Shown: positions 6,783 through 14,666 of the stretch, piece after piece
How the letters are laid out: each line of letters begins with the position of its first letter
Numbering within the stretch: the first letter of the stretch is position 1
Assembly (NCBI GenBank): GCA_938044705.1
Contig: CALIOL010000011.1
Location: forward strand, 1 to 35,135
Direction: 5' to 3'
Source of the DNA: an uncultured Ilumatobacter sp.
Lineage (GTDB): Bacteria > Actinomycetota > Acidimicrobiia > Acidimicrobiales > Ilumatobacteraceae
Length of the DNA stretch: 35,135 nt
Translations under genes and position numbers: made by a program
Notes under the pieces: model-generated
Told to the model about the DNA's origin: nothing
The model's input: only the letters and a program-made list of their open reading frames with translations
Databases searched by the model: none

Positions 6783-7967
6783 TCAGGCGTCGATGCGCTC
6801 GAGAATGAGTGCGTTGGCCATGCCGCCGCCCTCGCACATGACCTGCAATCCGTAGCGCCCTTCGATGCGTTCGAGCTCGTTGAGGAGTGACGCGATGAGC
6901 CGGGTCCCCGACGCTCCCAACGGATGACCGAGCGCGATCGCGCCACCGTTCACGTTGACCCGATCGATCAGCGTCGGGTCAGCAGAACCGACCTCACGCA
7001 ACCACGCGATCACCGCCGAGGCGAACGCCTCGTTCACTTCGAATCGATCGATGTCGTCGAGCGTCAGCCCCGCACGCTCCAACACTCGGCGAGTCGCCGG
7101 AATGTTCGCCGTCAACATGAGCTGCGGGTCATCGCCCAGGACCGCGAAATCGACGAACCGCGCACGTGGAACCACTCCGAGCTCGGCGGCACGTTCCGCC
7201 GACATGATCAATGCAGATGCTGCGCCATCGGTGATCTGCGATGCGTTACCCGCAGTGACCCTCCCGCCTTCTGCCTCGGTTCGAAACGATGGTGCGAGAC
7301 GTGCGAGCGCCTCGGCGGAGGTCTCCCTGATGCCGCCGTCACGCTTGACCGCCTCGCCATCGTCGCCGGACACCGCGATGATCTCGTGTTCGAAGCGGCC
7401 CTCGGCCGTGGCGACCGCCGCCCGTTGCTGACTCCGCAAGCCGTAGGCATCCATCTCTTCGCGGGAGATATCCCAGCGGTCGGCGATCATCTCGGCGGAC
7501 TCGCCCTGCGGTACCAAGCCCCCGCGATCCGCGTAGCGCGAGCTGACGCTCGGACCGAACGGGAAGCCGTACCTGCCGTCCGCAGTCGACGCTCCCATGG
7601 GAATTCGCGTCATCACCTCCACGCCGGACGCAACGACGACGTCGTACGCGCCCGCCATCACACCCTGTGCAGCGAAGTGCACCGCCTGCTGACTCGACCC
7701 GCACTGCCGGTCCACGGTGGTGCCGGGAATGTGCTCCGGCCACTCGGCAGCCAGGACCGCATTGCGGGCGATGTTCGTGCCCTGCTCGCCGACCTGCATG
7801 ACGCAGCCCATGATCACATCGTCGACGACGCCCGGGTCGATGCCCGTCCGATCGATGAGCGCGCTCAACGTCTCGGCGGCGAGGTCGACCGGATGCCAAT
7901 GCGACAACGACCCGTCCCGGCGACCGAACGGGGTTCGGACGACGTCGACGATCACCGCGTCGCGCAT
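6783..7967 (-). CDS. thiolase (acetyl-CoA acyltransferase)
   Basis: A 394-residue thiolase that either cleaves 3-ketoacyl-CoA in beta-oxidation or condenses acyl-CoA units. The nucleophile is Cys89 in V-D-R-Q-C-G-S-S-Q-Q. The other active-site residues are His348 in ALGHPLGASG and Cys378 in CEGGGMANA. Length and motif spacing are those of degradative FadA-type thiolases; substrate length cannot be read from the sequence. ATG at 7967 begins the family N-terminus MRDAVIVDVVRTPFG and has GGTGA seven bases upstream. An ATG at 7982 is the alternative and would add five residues. No partner hydratase/dehydrogenase gene is adjacent. It is divergent from the epimerase gene. Confidence 0.92.
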   Translation of the reverse strand: MRDAVIVDVVRTPFGRRDGSLSHWHPVDLAAETLSALIDRTGIDPGVVDDVIMGCVMQVGEQGTNIARNAVLAAEWPEHIPGTTVDRQCGSSQQAVHFAAQGVMAGAYDVVVASGVEVMTRIPMGASTADGRYGFPFGPSVSSRYADRGGLVPQGESAEMIADRWDISREEMDAYGLRSQQRAAVATAEGRFEHEIIAVSGDDGEAVKRDGGIRETSAEALARLAPSFRTEAEGGRVTAGNASQITDGAASALIMSAERAAELGVVPRARFVDFAVLGDDPQLMLTANIPATRRVLERAGLTLDDIDRFEVNEAFASAVIAWLREVGSADPTLIDRVNVNGGAIALGHPLGASGTRLIASLLNELERIEGRYGLQVMCEGGGMANALILERIDA

Positions 7968-7988
7968 CGTTCGGTCACCCATCGCGAC

Positions 7989-8005
7989 AGTCTTGACGCG
8001 CGTCA
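7989..8005. promoter_or_regulatory. thiolase promoter region with a 12-bp palindrome
   Basis: TGACGCGCGTCA at 7994-8005 is a perfect palindrome in the 100-bp divergent gap between the thiolase and epimerase genes. On the minus strand AAGACT at 7989-7994 could be a -10 box, starting a transcript near 7982. The palindrome would overlap the promoter, so it may be an operator. This is a weak prediction. Confidence 0.3.
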
Positions 8006-8069
8006 CACCATTGCCCAAACCGGAAGCGCACACTGGCGCGCCGAACGTCGGATTCGTGGTGAAATGGCG

Positions 8070-8801
8070 ATGATGCTGAACGCCGCGAACCCGTACCCCG
8101 GCCTGGCTGCCGACGACATCGCGTGGATCACCGAGGCCGACATGATCGAGGTGGATCGCGTGATGATCGAGGATCTCCACATCGAGTTGTTGCAGATGAT
8201 GGAGAACGCCGGACGCAACCTCGCTCGCCTCGTCCTGGATCTCGCATCGCCCGACCGGGTCGCCGTCGCAGCCGGCTCAGGGGGAAACGGGGGCGGCGGA
8301 CTCGTCGCAGCGCGGCACCTGGCGAACGCGGGCGTCGACGTGGTGGTGACGACCACTCGCCCTGCCACAGAACTGTCCGCTGCTGCGGCGCACCAGTTCG
8401 ACATCCTCGGGCGGATGGGCGTGCAGTCCTCCGATGCACTGGTCGACGCCGATGTGACCATCGATGCCCTCATCGGCTACTCGCTGACCGGAGCTCCACG
8501 CGGGCGGAGCGCATCGCTGATCGAGCAGGTCAACGACGCACCGACGGTGATCTCGCTCGACACGCCCAGTGGCTTGGACGTCACGACGGGTGCAGCACCG
8601 GGACGTGTCGTCGCCGCCGATGCGACCATGACGCTTGCGCTGCCGAAGATCGGCCTGCGCGACACGGACGCGGTGGGCGAGCTGTTCATCGCGGACATCT
8701 CGGTCCCGCGTCGTGCAGTCGAGCGATACGGCCCGACCCCTGACTATTCGCAGTCAACGATCCTGCGCGTCGAGCTCGATCGACTCGACGATCCGAAGTA
8801 G
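8070..8801 (+). CDS. nnrE: NAD(P)H-hydrate epimerase (YjeF_N domain)
   Basis: A 243-residue protein with only the YjeF N-terminal domain, which epimerises damaged NAD(P)HX so that a dehydratase can repair it. Visible features are the helix MIEDLHIELLQMMENAGRNL, the nucleotide-binding turn AGSGGNGGGGL, D-A-L-I-G-Y-S-L-T-G and the S-L-D-T-P-S-G-L-D-V motif. The C-terminal dehydratase domain of bacterial Nnr fusions is absent, so the epimerase stands alone. Several in-frame ATGs exist (8064, 8070, 8073); 8070 has GGTGA seven bases upstream. An upstream open frame back to 6924 is antisense to the thiolase gene and is not coding. Its 3' end overlaps the convergent MarR gene by 48 bp. Confidence 0.85.
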   Translation: MMLNAANPYPGLAADDIAWITEADMIEVDRVMIEDLHIELLQMMENAGRNLARLVLDLASPDRVAVAAGSGGNGGGGLVAARHLANAGVDVVVTTTRPATELSAAAAHQFDILGRMGVQSSDALVDADVTIDALIGYSLTGAPRGRSASLIEQVNDAPTVISLDTPSGLDVTTGAAPGRVVAADATMTLALPKIGLRDTDAVGELFIADISVPRRAVERYGPTPDYSQSTILRVELDRLDDPK

Positions 8802-9206
8802 CGCAGCGATGTCGTCATCGTCGAGGTGCGTGGCGAACCGCGACTGCACGGCGCGTCGATAGCTCACGTTCATCTCACGCCAGAGCCGCCGACCGGACTT
8901 CGTCAGTTCGATGTCGACCGCACGCTTGTCGGCGTCATCGACGTGACGGTGCCGCGCGATCCACCCCTCTTCTTCGAGCCGGTCGAGGCGACGACTCACG
9001 CTGGACGCAGGAATGCGCAGATCGCTCGCAACATCGAGCGGGCGAGCGACTCCACCGAGGCGCTGCAACGACGTGAGCACGTCGAACCAGCCGATCGTGA
9101 TGTCCCATTCCGCGCGGAGCTCTTCGTCGATTCCCCGTTCCAGCTCGGCCACGAGTGCTTGCATGCTGCGCCACGCACCGACGCGGACGTTGTCAAGGCG
9201 TGGCAC
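8754..9206 (-). CDS. MarR-family transcriptional regulator
   Basis: A 150-residue winged-helix regulator. The recognition region runs P-L-D-V-A-S-D-L-R-I-P-A-S-S-V-S-R-R-L-D-R-L-E-E-E-G-W, followed by the wing with R-H-V-D-D-A-D-K-R-A. The helices at both ends form the dimer interface. MarR proteins usually repress nearby genes and release DNA on binding small phenolic ligands. It starts with GTG at 9206, 15 bases after the stop of the aminotransferase gene, so the two are probably cotranscribed. Its 3' end runs 48 bp into the convergent epimerase gene. The target is not evident; the aminotransferase or thiolase genes are possible. Confidence 0.88.
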   Translation of the reverse strand: MPRLDNVRVGAWRSMQALVAELERGIDEELRAEWDITIGWFDVLTSLQRLGGVARPLDVASDLRIPASSVSRRLDRLEEEGWIARHRHVDDADKRAVDIELTKSGRRLWREMNVSYRRAVQSRFATHLDDDDIAALLRIVESIELDAQDR

Positions 9207-9221
9207 GTCAACTCAGCCCGA

Positions 9222-10463
9222 TCAGCTGGTGGCGCGGATCGCGGCGGAGAACGCGGCAACCGCTTCGTCGACTTCGCTGGAGGTGATGATCAGCGGCGGG
9301 CTCCATCGAATCGTCTTGCCCCTCGTGCCGGCCGTCATCAAGATGACCTTGCTCTCGCGTAGGCAGTGATCCACGATTGCTTGCGCACGTTCTGCGGTAT
9401 CGAACTCCGTTGCGACCATCAGCCCGCGTCCGCGCACGTGGACCATTGCCTGGTCGAGCTGCTGCAACTCTCGCAACGCATCGGTGAGTTGATCACCGCG
9501 CGCCTTCACGTTGTCGAGGAACCCCGGCTCCTGGAGAACCTCGATGGTCGCCAAGGCCGCCGCGCAAGCGATCGGATTGCCGTTCGAGGAGCCGCTGTGG
9601 CTCCCGGTGACCCAACTGTCGTCGAGTTCACGGCGGGTACCGAGCGCCGCGAAGGGGAACCCCGAGGCGATGCCCTTGGCCATACACACGATGTCGGGCG
9701 TCACGTCGAGGGCCTCGGTCGCGAACATCTTGCCGGTCCGACCGAAACCGCTCTGGGTCTCGTCGGCGACGAGCAGGATGCCGTTTCGTTCGCATCGTTC
9801 GGCCACCCCGGTGATGAACCCCTTCGGCGTCGGGATGTAGCCACGTTCACCGATGACCGGTTCGATCACGATCGCGGCGACCTTCGACGCCGCCACTTGC
9901 GTGGACATCAGCCGGTCCAGACCACGAAGCGCTCGACTCACTTCGGCTTCCTGATCGGACGCATGCGGGTCTGGGAACGGCGCGATGAAGACGCTGCCCG
10001 GCAGCGGGCCGTACCCCTCGCGGTCGATCGCCCGACTGCTCGACATCGCGAGCGTGTAGTGCGTGCGACCGTGGAAGGCGCCATCGAACACCACGACGTT
10101 GCGACGCCCCGTCGCATGCTTCGAGAGCTTGACGGCCGCTTCGAGAATCTCGTCGCTCGTACTGCCGAAGTAGAAGGTGTCGATCGACTCCGGTGTGATC
10201 TCGGCGAGCTTGGCCGCCAACGGTTCGAGCTTGTCGTGGCGATAGACGTTGATCTGCGAATGGATGATCTGGGCTGCCTGCTCGGCGATGGCCTGGGTCA
10301 CCTTGGGATGGGCGTGACCAGTCGATGCAGCCGCCATCCCCCCGGTGAAGTCGAGGTAGTCCTCGCCGTTGACGTCGATGACGCGGCAGCCGATCCCTCG
10401 CTCGATGTGGAGGTCGGTCGCCTTCGCCCAGACGCCCGACAGGTGTGATCCGGTCGCGGTCAT
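9222..10463 (-). CDS. class III PLP-dependent aminotransferase
   Basis: A 413-residue fold-type I aminotransferase of the GABA/ornithine/omega-amino-acid group. PLP-binding Lys263 lies in C-M-A-K-G-I-A-S-G-F-P, and the cofactor aspartate in V-A-D-E-T-Q-S-G-F-G-R-T-G-K. GAFHGRTHYTLAMS is the conserved substrate loop. The usual G-A-E-A phosphate-binding stretch reads G-S-T-S-D-E-I-L-E-A-A. It resembles 4-aminobutyrate aminotransferases, but substrate cannot be assigned with confidence. The ATG lies nine bases after the lon stop; a TAGGCT hexamer overlapping that stop suggests its own leaderless promoter. MarR follows on the same strand. Confidence 0.9.
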   Translation of the reverse strand: MTATGSHLSGVWAKATDLHIERGIGCRVIDVNGEDYLDFTGGMAAASTGHAHPKVTQAIAEQAAQIIHSQINVYRHDKLEPLAAKLAEITPESIDTFYFGSTSDEILEAAVKLSKHATGRRNVVVFDGAFHGRTHYTLAMSSSRAIDREGYGPLPGSVFIAPFPDPHASDQEAEVSRALRGLDRLMSTQVAASKVAAIVIEPVIGERGYIPTPKGFITGVAERCERNGILLVADETQSGFGRTGKMFATEALDVTPDIVCMAKGIASGFPFAALGTRRELDDSWVTGSHSGSSNGNPIACAAALATIEVLQEPGFLDNVKARGDQLTDALRELQQLDQAMVHVRGRGLMVATEFDTAERAQAIVDHCLRESKVILMTAGTRGKTIRWSPPLIITSSEVDEAVAAFSAAIRATS

Positions 10464-10469
10464 CCGGCG

Positions 10470-10475
10470 AGCCTA
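10470..10475 (-). promoter_or_regulatory. -10 box of the aminotransferase gene (overlaps lon stop)
   Basis: TAGGCT on the minus strand is six bases before the ATG at 10463, and its first three bases are the TAG stop codon of lon. If real, the aminotransferase has its own leaderless transcript in addition to any read-through from lon. Confidence 0.4.
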
Positions 10476-12812
10476 TGCGGCGTCGAATGCGACCTGTGCC
10501 ACCTCGTCGTAGGTCGCGGCGAGGTGAATCGTCATCTCATTGCGCACATTTTCCGGCACGTCCTCGAGGTCCGGCCCATTCCGCTTGGGCAGCACCACCT
10601 CGGTGATGCCCATCCGGTGCGCTGCGAGCACCTTCTGTTTGACGCCGCCGATCGGCATGACCTGACCTTGCAGGTTGATCTCGCCCGTCATGGCAACCGA
10701 CGACTTGACCGATCGACCGGTCAACAGCGACACGAGCGCTGTGGTCATGGTGATGCCAGCGGACGGCCCGTCTTTCGGGACCGCACCGGCCGGGACGTGC
10801 ACGTGGAATCGCTGACGCAACGCGTCGTCGTCGAGGCCGAGCTGCGTGGCGTGACTTCGCACATAGTTCAACGCGATCTGCGCCGACTCCTTCATCACGT
10901 CACCGAGCTGACCGGTCAGGGTCAGACCCGGTTCGGCATCGGGTCCGGTCGGAAACGCAGTGGTTTCCACGAACAAGACGTCGCCACCGACACCGGTGAC
11001 CGCGAGGCCGGTGGCGACCCCCGGTGACGACGTTCGGTGTTGGATCTCGTCGTCGACCTTGGGTCGACCGAGCCAATCGCTCAGTTCGTCATCGCTGATG
11101 TTCAGGGGTGTCTCCGTGCCCGTCGCCACCTTCGCGGTGACCTTGCGGACGAGGCGCCCCAGTTCCCGCTCGAGCGAACGGACGCCGGCTTCGCGTGTCC
11201 AACCGCGAATGATCGACGCGATCAGTTCGTCGCTGACCGTCAATTCGTCGACGGTGAGACCTGCTCGCTTCACCTGGCGAGGCAACAGGTATCGATTGGC
11301 GATGAACGTCTTCTCGGCCTCCGTGTAGCCGTCGAGCCGAATCAGATCCATCCGGTCGAGCAACGGTCCGGGGATCGTGTCGGCGACGTTCGCCGTCGCG
11401 ATGAAGACCACCTCGGAGAGGTCGAGGTCGACTTCCAGGTAGTGGTCGCGGAACGTGTGGTTCTGGGCCGGGTCGAGCACTTCGAGCAGTGCGGCGGTCG
11501 GATCGCCGGAGTATGCCCCGGCGCCCATCTTGTCGATCTCGTCGAGGAGGATGACCGGGTTCATGGTCCCGGCCTCCTGCAGCGCCTTCACGATTCGGCC
11601 CGGCTGCGACCCGACGTACGTGCGGCGATGACCGCGGATCTCGGCTTCGTCTCGGACACCGCCGAGCGCGACCCGGACGAACTCGCGCCCCATCGCGTTC
11701 GCGATCGACTCGCCGAGCGACGTCTTGCCGACTCCGGGAGGCCCGACCAACGTGAGCACCTGCCCCTCGCCGCGACGATCAGCGTCAGCGCGGCCGATGC
11801 CGCGGTCGTGGCGGAGTTTGCGTGCAGCGAGGAACTCGACGATGCGTTCCTTGACGTCGTCGAGCCCGTAGTGGTCGGCGTCGAGCGTGGCCTGCGCGGC
11901 GTCGAGGTCGAGCGTGTCACTCGACCGCTCGCCCCACGGCATCTCGAAGATCCGGTCGAGCCACGTACGAACCCAACCATGCTCGGGTGACTGCTCGCTC
12001 ATCCGTTCGAAGCGGTCCAGTTCCTTGTCGATGAAGTTCTTCACTCCTTCGGGCGCATCGAGCTCATCCAACTTGGCTCGGTACTCGCCGACGACATCGT
12101 CGTTGCCTTCGCCGAGCTCTTTGCGGATGGCGTTGAGCTGCTGGCGCAGCATGTACTCGCGCTGCTGCTTGCTCATGCCTTCGCTGACGTCGTTGCGAAT
12201 CGTCTCGGCCACCTGGAGCTCGTTGAGGTGGTTGCGTGCCCACGAGTGGAGGGCGTCGACACGCTCGGCAACGTCGACGGCGAGCAACACTCGGTGACGA
12301 TCATCGTCGCTGAATTCACCCCACAGGGCGACGGAGTCAGCGAGCTGGCCGGGGCTGTCGACGGTGCGGAGCAGTTCTGGGAGCCGGCGACTGTTGCGGA
12401 GTTCGGCGATGAGTTCCAGCGTGGCGCGAAGCTCGCGTGTGGCGGCTTCGACGCTGGGAGATGCAACGCCGTCGATGACCGGTTCGACCAGGGCGTAGCG
12501 AGCGCTCTCGTCGCTCGGGGTGGCCACCTCGATCACTCGGGCTCGGCGCTCGACCTGGACGATCGCCGCCGCCTCTCCGGTCGGCAGGTTCCCGATGTTC
12601 GGGACCCGTGCGACCACCGCGAGGTCGCGTTCCGCTCCCCCGGTCAGCGCGAGACGGCCGTCGGAGTCGCGCACGGCGGCATCGATGGCTCGGCGGAGCT
12701 CGTCGGTGGAGAGCGCCAGTGTGACGGTGGCACCGGGGAGGACGACCGAAGGAAGGTGCGCAAGCGGCAGGCGCACGGATGTGGACGAGGTTGCAGTTGA
12801 CTGCTCAGACAT
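10473..12812 (-). CDS. lon: ATP-dependent protease Lon (LonA type)
   Basis: A 779-residue cytoplasmic AAA+ serine protease that degrades misfolded and regulatory proteins. It has the N-terminal substrate-binding domain (about 1-200), a coiled helical region, Walker A GPPGVGKTS, Walker B with LLDEIDKM and the sensor region. The protease domain carries the Ser-Lys dyad Ser684 in PKDGPSAG and Lys727 in G-G-V-K-Q-K. The length is close to that of E. coli Lon. The ATG at 12812 has a leaderless promoter (TAACGT, six bases before) with -35 TTGTGA, and a HAIR operator lies over the -35 box. Control by the heat-shock repressor HspR is therefore expected, as reported for lon in Streptomyces. The aminotransferase gene follows nine bases after the stop. 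Confidence 0.97.
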   Translation of the reverse strand: MSEQSTATSSTSVRLPLAHLPSVVLPGATVTLALSTDELRRAIDAAVRDSDGRLALTGGAERDLAVVARVPNIGNLPTGEAAAIVQVERRARVIEVATPSDESARYALVEPVIDGVASPSVEAATRELRATLELIAELRNSRRLPELLRTVDSPGQLADSVALWGEFSDDDRHRVLLAVDVAERVDALHSWARNHLNELQVAETIRNDVSEGMSKQQREYMLRQQLNAIRKELGEGNDDVVGEYRAKLDELDAPEGVKNFIDKELDRFERMSEQSPEHGWVRTWLDRIFEMPWGERSSDTLDLDAAQATLDADHYGLDDVKERIVEFLAARKLRHDRGIGRADADRRGEGQVLTLVGPPGVGKTSLGESIANAMGREFVRVALGGVRDEAEIRGHRRTYVGSQPGRIVKALQEAGTMNPVILLDEIDKMGAGAYSGDPTAALLEVLDPAQNHTFRDHYLEVDLDLSEVVFIATANVADTIPGPLLDRMDLIRLDGYTEAEKTFIANRYLLPRQVKRAGLTVDELTVSDELIASIIRGWTREAGVRSLERELGRLVRKVTAKVATGTETPLNISDDELSDWLGRPKVDDEIQHRTSSPGVATGLAVTGVGGDVLFVETTAFPTGPDAEPGLTLTGQLGDVMKESAQIALNYVRSHATQLGLDDDALRQRFHVHVPAGAVPKDGPSAGITMTTALVSLLTGRSVKSSVAMTGEINLQGQVMPIGGVKQKVLAAHRMGITEVVLPKRNGPDLEDVPENVRNEMTIHLAATYDEVAQVAFDAA

Positions 12813-12818
12813 GTGAAC

Positions 12819-12847
12819 ACGTTAGGTATCAACAACCTAAGTCACAA
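12819..12847 (-). promoter_or_regulatory. lon promoter
   Basis: On the minus strand TTGTGA (12842-12847) and TAACGT (12819-12824) are 17 bases apart, and the ATG of lon begins six bases after the -10 box, predicting a leaderless transcript. A second inverted repeat, TTAGGT-N7-ACCTAA (12822-12840), spans the region between the boxes. Confidence 0.55.
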
Positions 12848-12856
12848 CAACTCAAG
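12836..12856. promoter_or_regulatory. HAIR element (HspR operator) upstream of lon
   Basis: The plus strand reads CCTAAGT, seven bases, ACTCAAG. The HspR consensus is CTTGAGT-N7-ACTCAAG; here one half is perfect, the other matches 5 of 7, and the spacer is exactly seven. It covers the -35 box of lon, so binding would block transcription. HspR itself is not encoded in this window. Confidence 0.7.
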
Positions 12857-12865
12857 ATTCACACC

Positions 12866-12889
12866 GAAATCGGGAATACGCCCGATCTC
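12866..12889 (-). terminator. weak hairpin after the ABC permease gene
   Basis: ATCGGG (12869-12874), six bases, CCCGAT (12881-12886) form a short stem just past the permease stop at 12895, extended by two more pairs after a mismatch. There is no T-tract. It may separate the ABC operon from the lon promoter. Confidence 0.3.
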
Positions 12890-12894
12890 CGCCA

Positions 12895-13647
12895 TCACAA
12901 CTCGGTGGTTCGGCGAGCAAGCCACAGCCATCCCGCCGTCGACGCAGCACCGATCGCGAGCAGTGTGAGCAGGTGATTCGTCCCGCCGCCGTCGAGCGCG
13001 AGCCACGGCTCCTGGATCGCACGCATCACGTGGGTGAGCGGCAGATAGGTCGCGACCGTGTTCATCGTGCTCGACAACGCGTCCGGCGGTGGCCCACCTC
13101 CACCGAGGAGAAACATCGGAAAGAACACCAACGTGCCGACGCCTTGAGCGGCCCGCGCATTCGGCATCAGCCAACCCACGAGGATGCCGAAGCTCACGAA
13201 TGCGACGATCGCCACGGCCCCGTACAGCAGCGTGGTGGCCCAGTCGGACGGCCCGATCAATCCGTACGACAACGTCGCGGTGATCACGACCAGGATCGAC
13301 GACGCGATCGACAGGATCACCCCGACGACGGCCATCGCAGCCGGAAAGATCCACGGCGCCATACCCGACGCTCTGAACCTGCGCAGCACACCCCGTTCGC
13401 GGTAGGCAGCCACTTGGACCGGCACGGTCGTCAAACCCACAGCGCCGATGGCGACGGCGACGTACGCGACGCCGTAGTAGTCCGACGGGACGGCGCCGAA
13501 CGCATCGTCATCCGGGTCGAACACTCCACCGAGCACCAAGGTGCAGACGATCGGAAACGCCACGACGAATGCGATGACGAGCGGCTCGCGCAACACGAGC
13601 TTCAGCTCGGTCAGCGTGACGCGGGCAAGGACGGTGATCGAATTCAT
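12895..13647 (-). CDS. ABC-2 type exporter permease
   Basis: A 250-residue integral membrane protein with about six hydrophobic segments, typical of DrrB/YadH-like ABC-2 permeases that export drugs, lipids or peptides. The region AAYRERGVLRRFRASGMAPW after the second segment is the conserved cytoplasmic coupling helix. The extended glycine stretch LLGGGGPPPDAL precedes the last helices. It starts at ATG 13647, eight bases after the ATPase stop, so the two subunits are cotranslated. The frame stays open to 14058 but that part overlaps the ATPase gene. Substrate unknown; the neighbouring sensor kinase suggests induced efflux or stress resistance. Confidence 0.85.
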   Translation of the reverse strand: MNSITVLARVTLTELKLVLREPLVIAFVVAFPIVCTLVLGGVFDPDDDAFGAVPSDYYGVAYVAVAIGAVGLTTVPVQVAAYRERGVLRRFRASGMAPWIFPAAMAVVGVILSIASSILVVITATLSYGLIGPSDWATTLLYGAVAIVAFVSFGILVGWLMPNARAAQGVGTLVFFPMFLLGGGGPPPDALSSTMNTVATYLPLTHVMRAIQEPWLALDGGGTNHLLTLLAIGAASTAGWLWLARRTTEL

Positions 13648-13655
13648 CGGGGTAC

Positions 13656-14564
13656 TCAGCTTCCTGTGGTGGCAAGGATGGGAACGAGAACGTCTTCGAG
13701 GCAGGGCTGGCCGACCCTGACGTCCGACGGAATGGTCGAGCACGTCGAGAGCGCCGCGCCGACGTGAACCACGAGTTCCGCCGTGCCACGTACCTCGACG
13801 CGGCTCCCCAACTGGGCCAGTTGCTCGACGCCGTCGAGCTGGCTCAATGCGGCGACATCGAGCTCGGGGGGCGGTGTGAACGACATCTCCATCGCATACC
13901 CGAACTGCGCGATCAACTCGTCTGGCCGCCCGGTGCCGACAATCCTGCCGTCGCGCATGATGGCGACTCGGTCGCACAGCGCTTCTGCTTCGTCCATGAA
14001 GTGCGTGACCAGCACCACGGTCGTACCACCGGCGCGGAGGTCCTCGACGAGGTCCCACACGGTCCGGCGAGCAGCGGGGTCGAGGCCCTGTGTGAGTTCG
14101 TCGAGAAAGACGACATCGGGTCGGTTCATGAGCGCCAATGCCACGAACAGCTTCTGCTGTTGACCACCCGACAGGTTCCCGAACGCGGTCTTCCGCTGTG
14201 CCGTGAGGCCCCAGTCCGACAGCACCTGATCGATCGGCGCAGCGCGTTCGGTTGCGAACAGGGACAGGGCTTCGCCCACACGAAGCCGGTCCGGGAGCGC
14301 TGAATCTTGGAGCTGGCTGCCCACGAGCGCCCCCAGTGCTCGGCTGTCACGAACCGGGTCGAGCCCGCAGATCCGCATCGAGCCAGAGTCGGGCGAGCGC
14401 AGCCCTTGCAGGCACTCGACGGTGGTGGTCTTTCCGGCTCCGTTCGAGCCGAGCAGGCCGAAGACCTCGCCACGCTCGACGGTGAATGACACGTCGTCCA
14501 CGACCCGCGTCTCCCCGTACGACTTGGTCAGCCCGGCGACCTCGATGATCGGATTGTTGTGCAT
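13656..14564 (-). CDS. ABC exporter ATP-binding protein (DrrA-like)
   Basis: A 302-residue ATPase that powers the adjacent ABC-2 permease. Motifs in order: Walker A G-S-N-G-A-G-K-T-T, Q-loop around V-G-S-Q-L-Q, signature L-S-G-G-Q-Q-Q-K, Walker B V-V-F-L-D-E-L-T and switch His in V-T-H-F-M-D-E-A. The usual DEPT after Walker B is DELT; the catalytic Glu is kept. The C-terminal 80 residues form the accessory domain of drug and polysaccharide exporters. ATG 14564 begins the family N-terminus, and CACGAT six bases before it suggests a leaderless promoter. A perfect palindrome centred about 67 bp upstream matches one before the kinase gene. The response regulator gene ends 102 bp upstream. Confidence 0.92.
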   Translation of the reverse strand: MHNNPIIEVAGLTKSYGETRVVDDVSFTVERGEVFGLLGSNGAGKTTTVECLQGLRSPDSGSMRICGLDPVRDSRALGALVGSQLQDSALPDRLRVGEALSLFATERAAPIDQVLSDWGLTAQRKTAFGNLSGGQQQKLFVALALMNRPDVVFLDELTQGLDPAARRTVWDLVEDLRAGGTTVVLVTHFMDEAEALCDRVAIMRDGRIVGTGRPDELIAQFGYAMEMSFTPPPELDVAALSQLDGVEQLAQLGSRVEVRGTAELVVHVGAALSTCSTIPSDVRVGQPCLEDVLVPILATTGS

Positions 14565-14570
14565 GCACCG

Positions 14571-14576
14571 ATCGTG
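14571..14576 (-). promoter_or_regulatory. -10 box of the ABC ATPase gene (leaderless)
   Basis: CACGAT on the minus strand is six bases from the ATG at 14564. No recognisable -35 box stands 17 bases further upstream, as expected for a promoter that needs an activator. Confidence 0.4.
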
Positions 14577-14621
14577 GACCACTGCGACGCGAGATGCATC
14601 GGACGAGACGGTAGACCTTCG

Positions 14622-14650
14622 CTCCACCCACGGGTGGAGGGGTTCCACCC
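14622..14650. promoter_or_regulatory. operator palindrome of the ABC operon
   Basis: CTCCACCC, two bases, GGGTGGAG form a perfect dyad at 14622-14639. A third half-site TCCACCC at 14644-14650 makes another inverted pair with GGGTGGA at 14632-14638. The dyad centre is 66.5 bp upstream of the ATPase start codon. The same dyad lies before the kinase gene (16524-16541). The most likely binder is the LuxR-type regulator encoded between them. Confidence 0.7.
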
Positions 14651-14666
14651 GATGCGCGCCGCACGC

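Noticed and set aside
6924-8069. Long N-terminal extension of the epimerase frame
   Set aside because: It runs antisense through the thiolase gene; the epimerase fold starts at about 8070, where GGTGA precedes ATG.
9366-10448. 360-codon plus-strand frame
   Set aside because: Antisense to the aminotransferase gene with PLP-lysine motif; low-complexity Arg/Asp/His composition.
11037-11990. 317-codon plus-strand frame inside lon
   Set aside because: Antisense to the Lon ATPase domain; no start signal and no domain.
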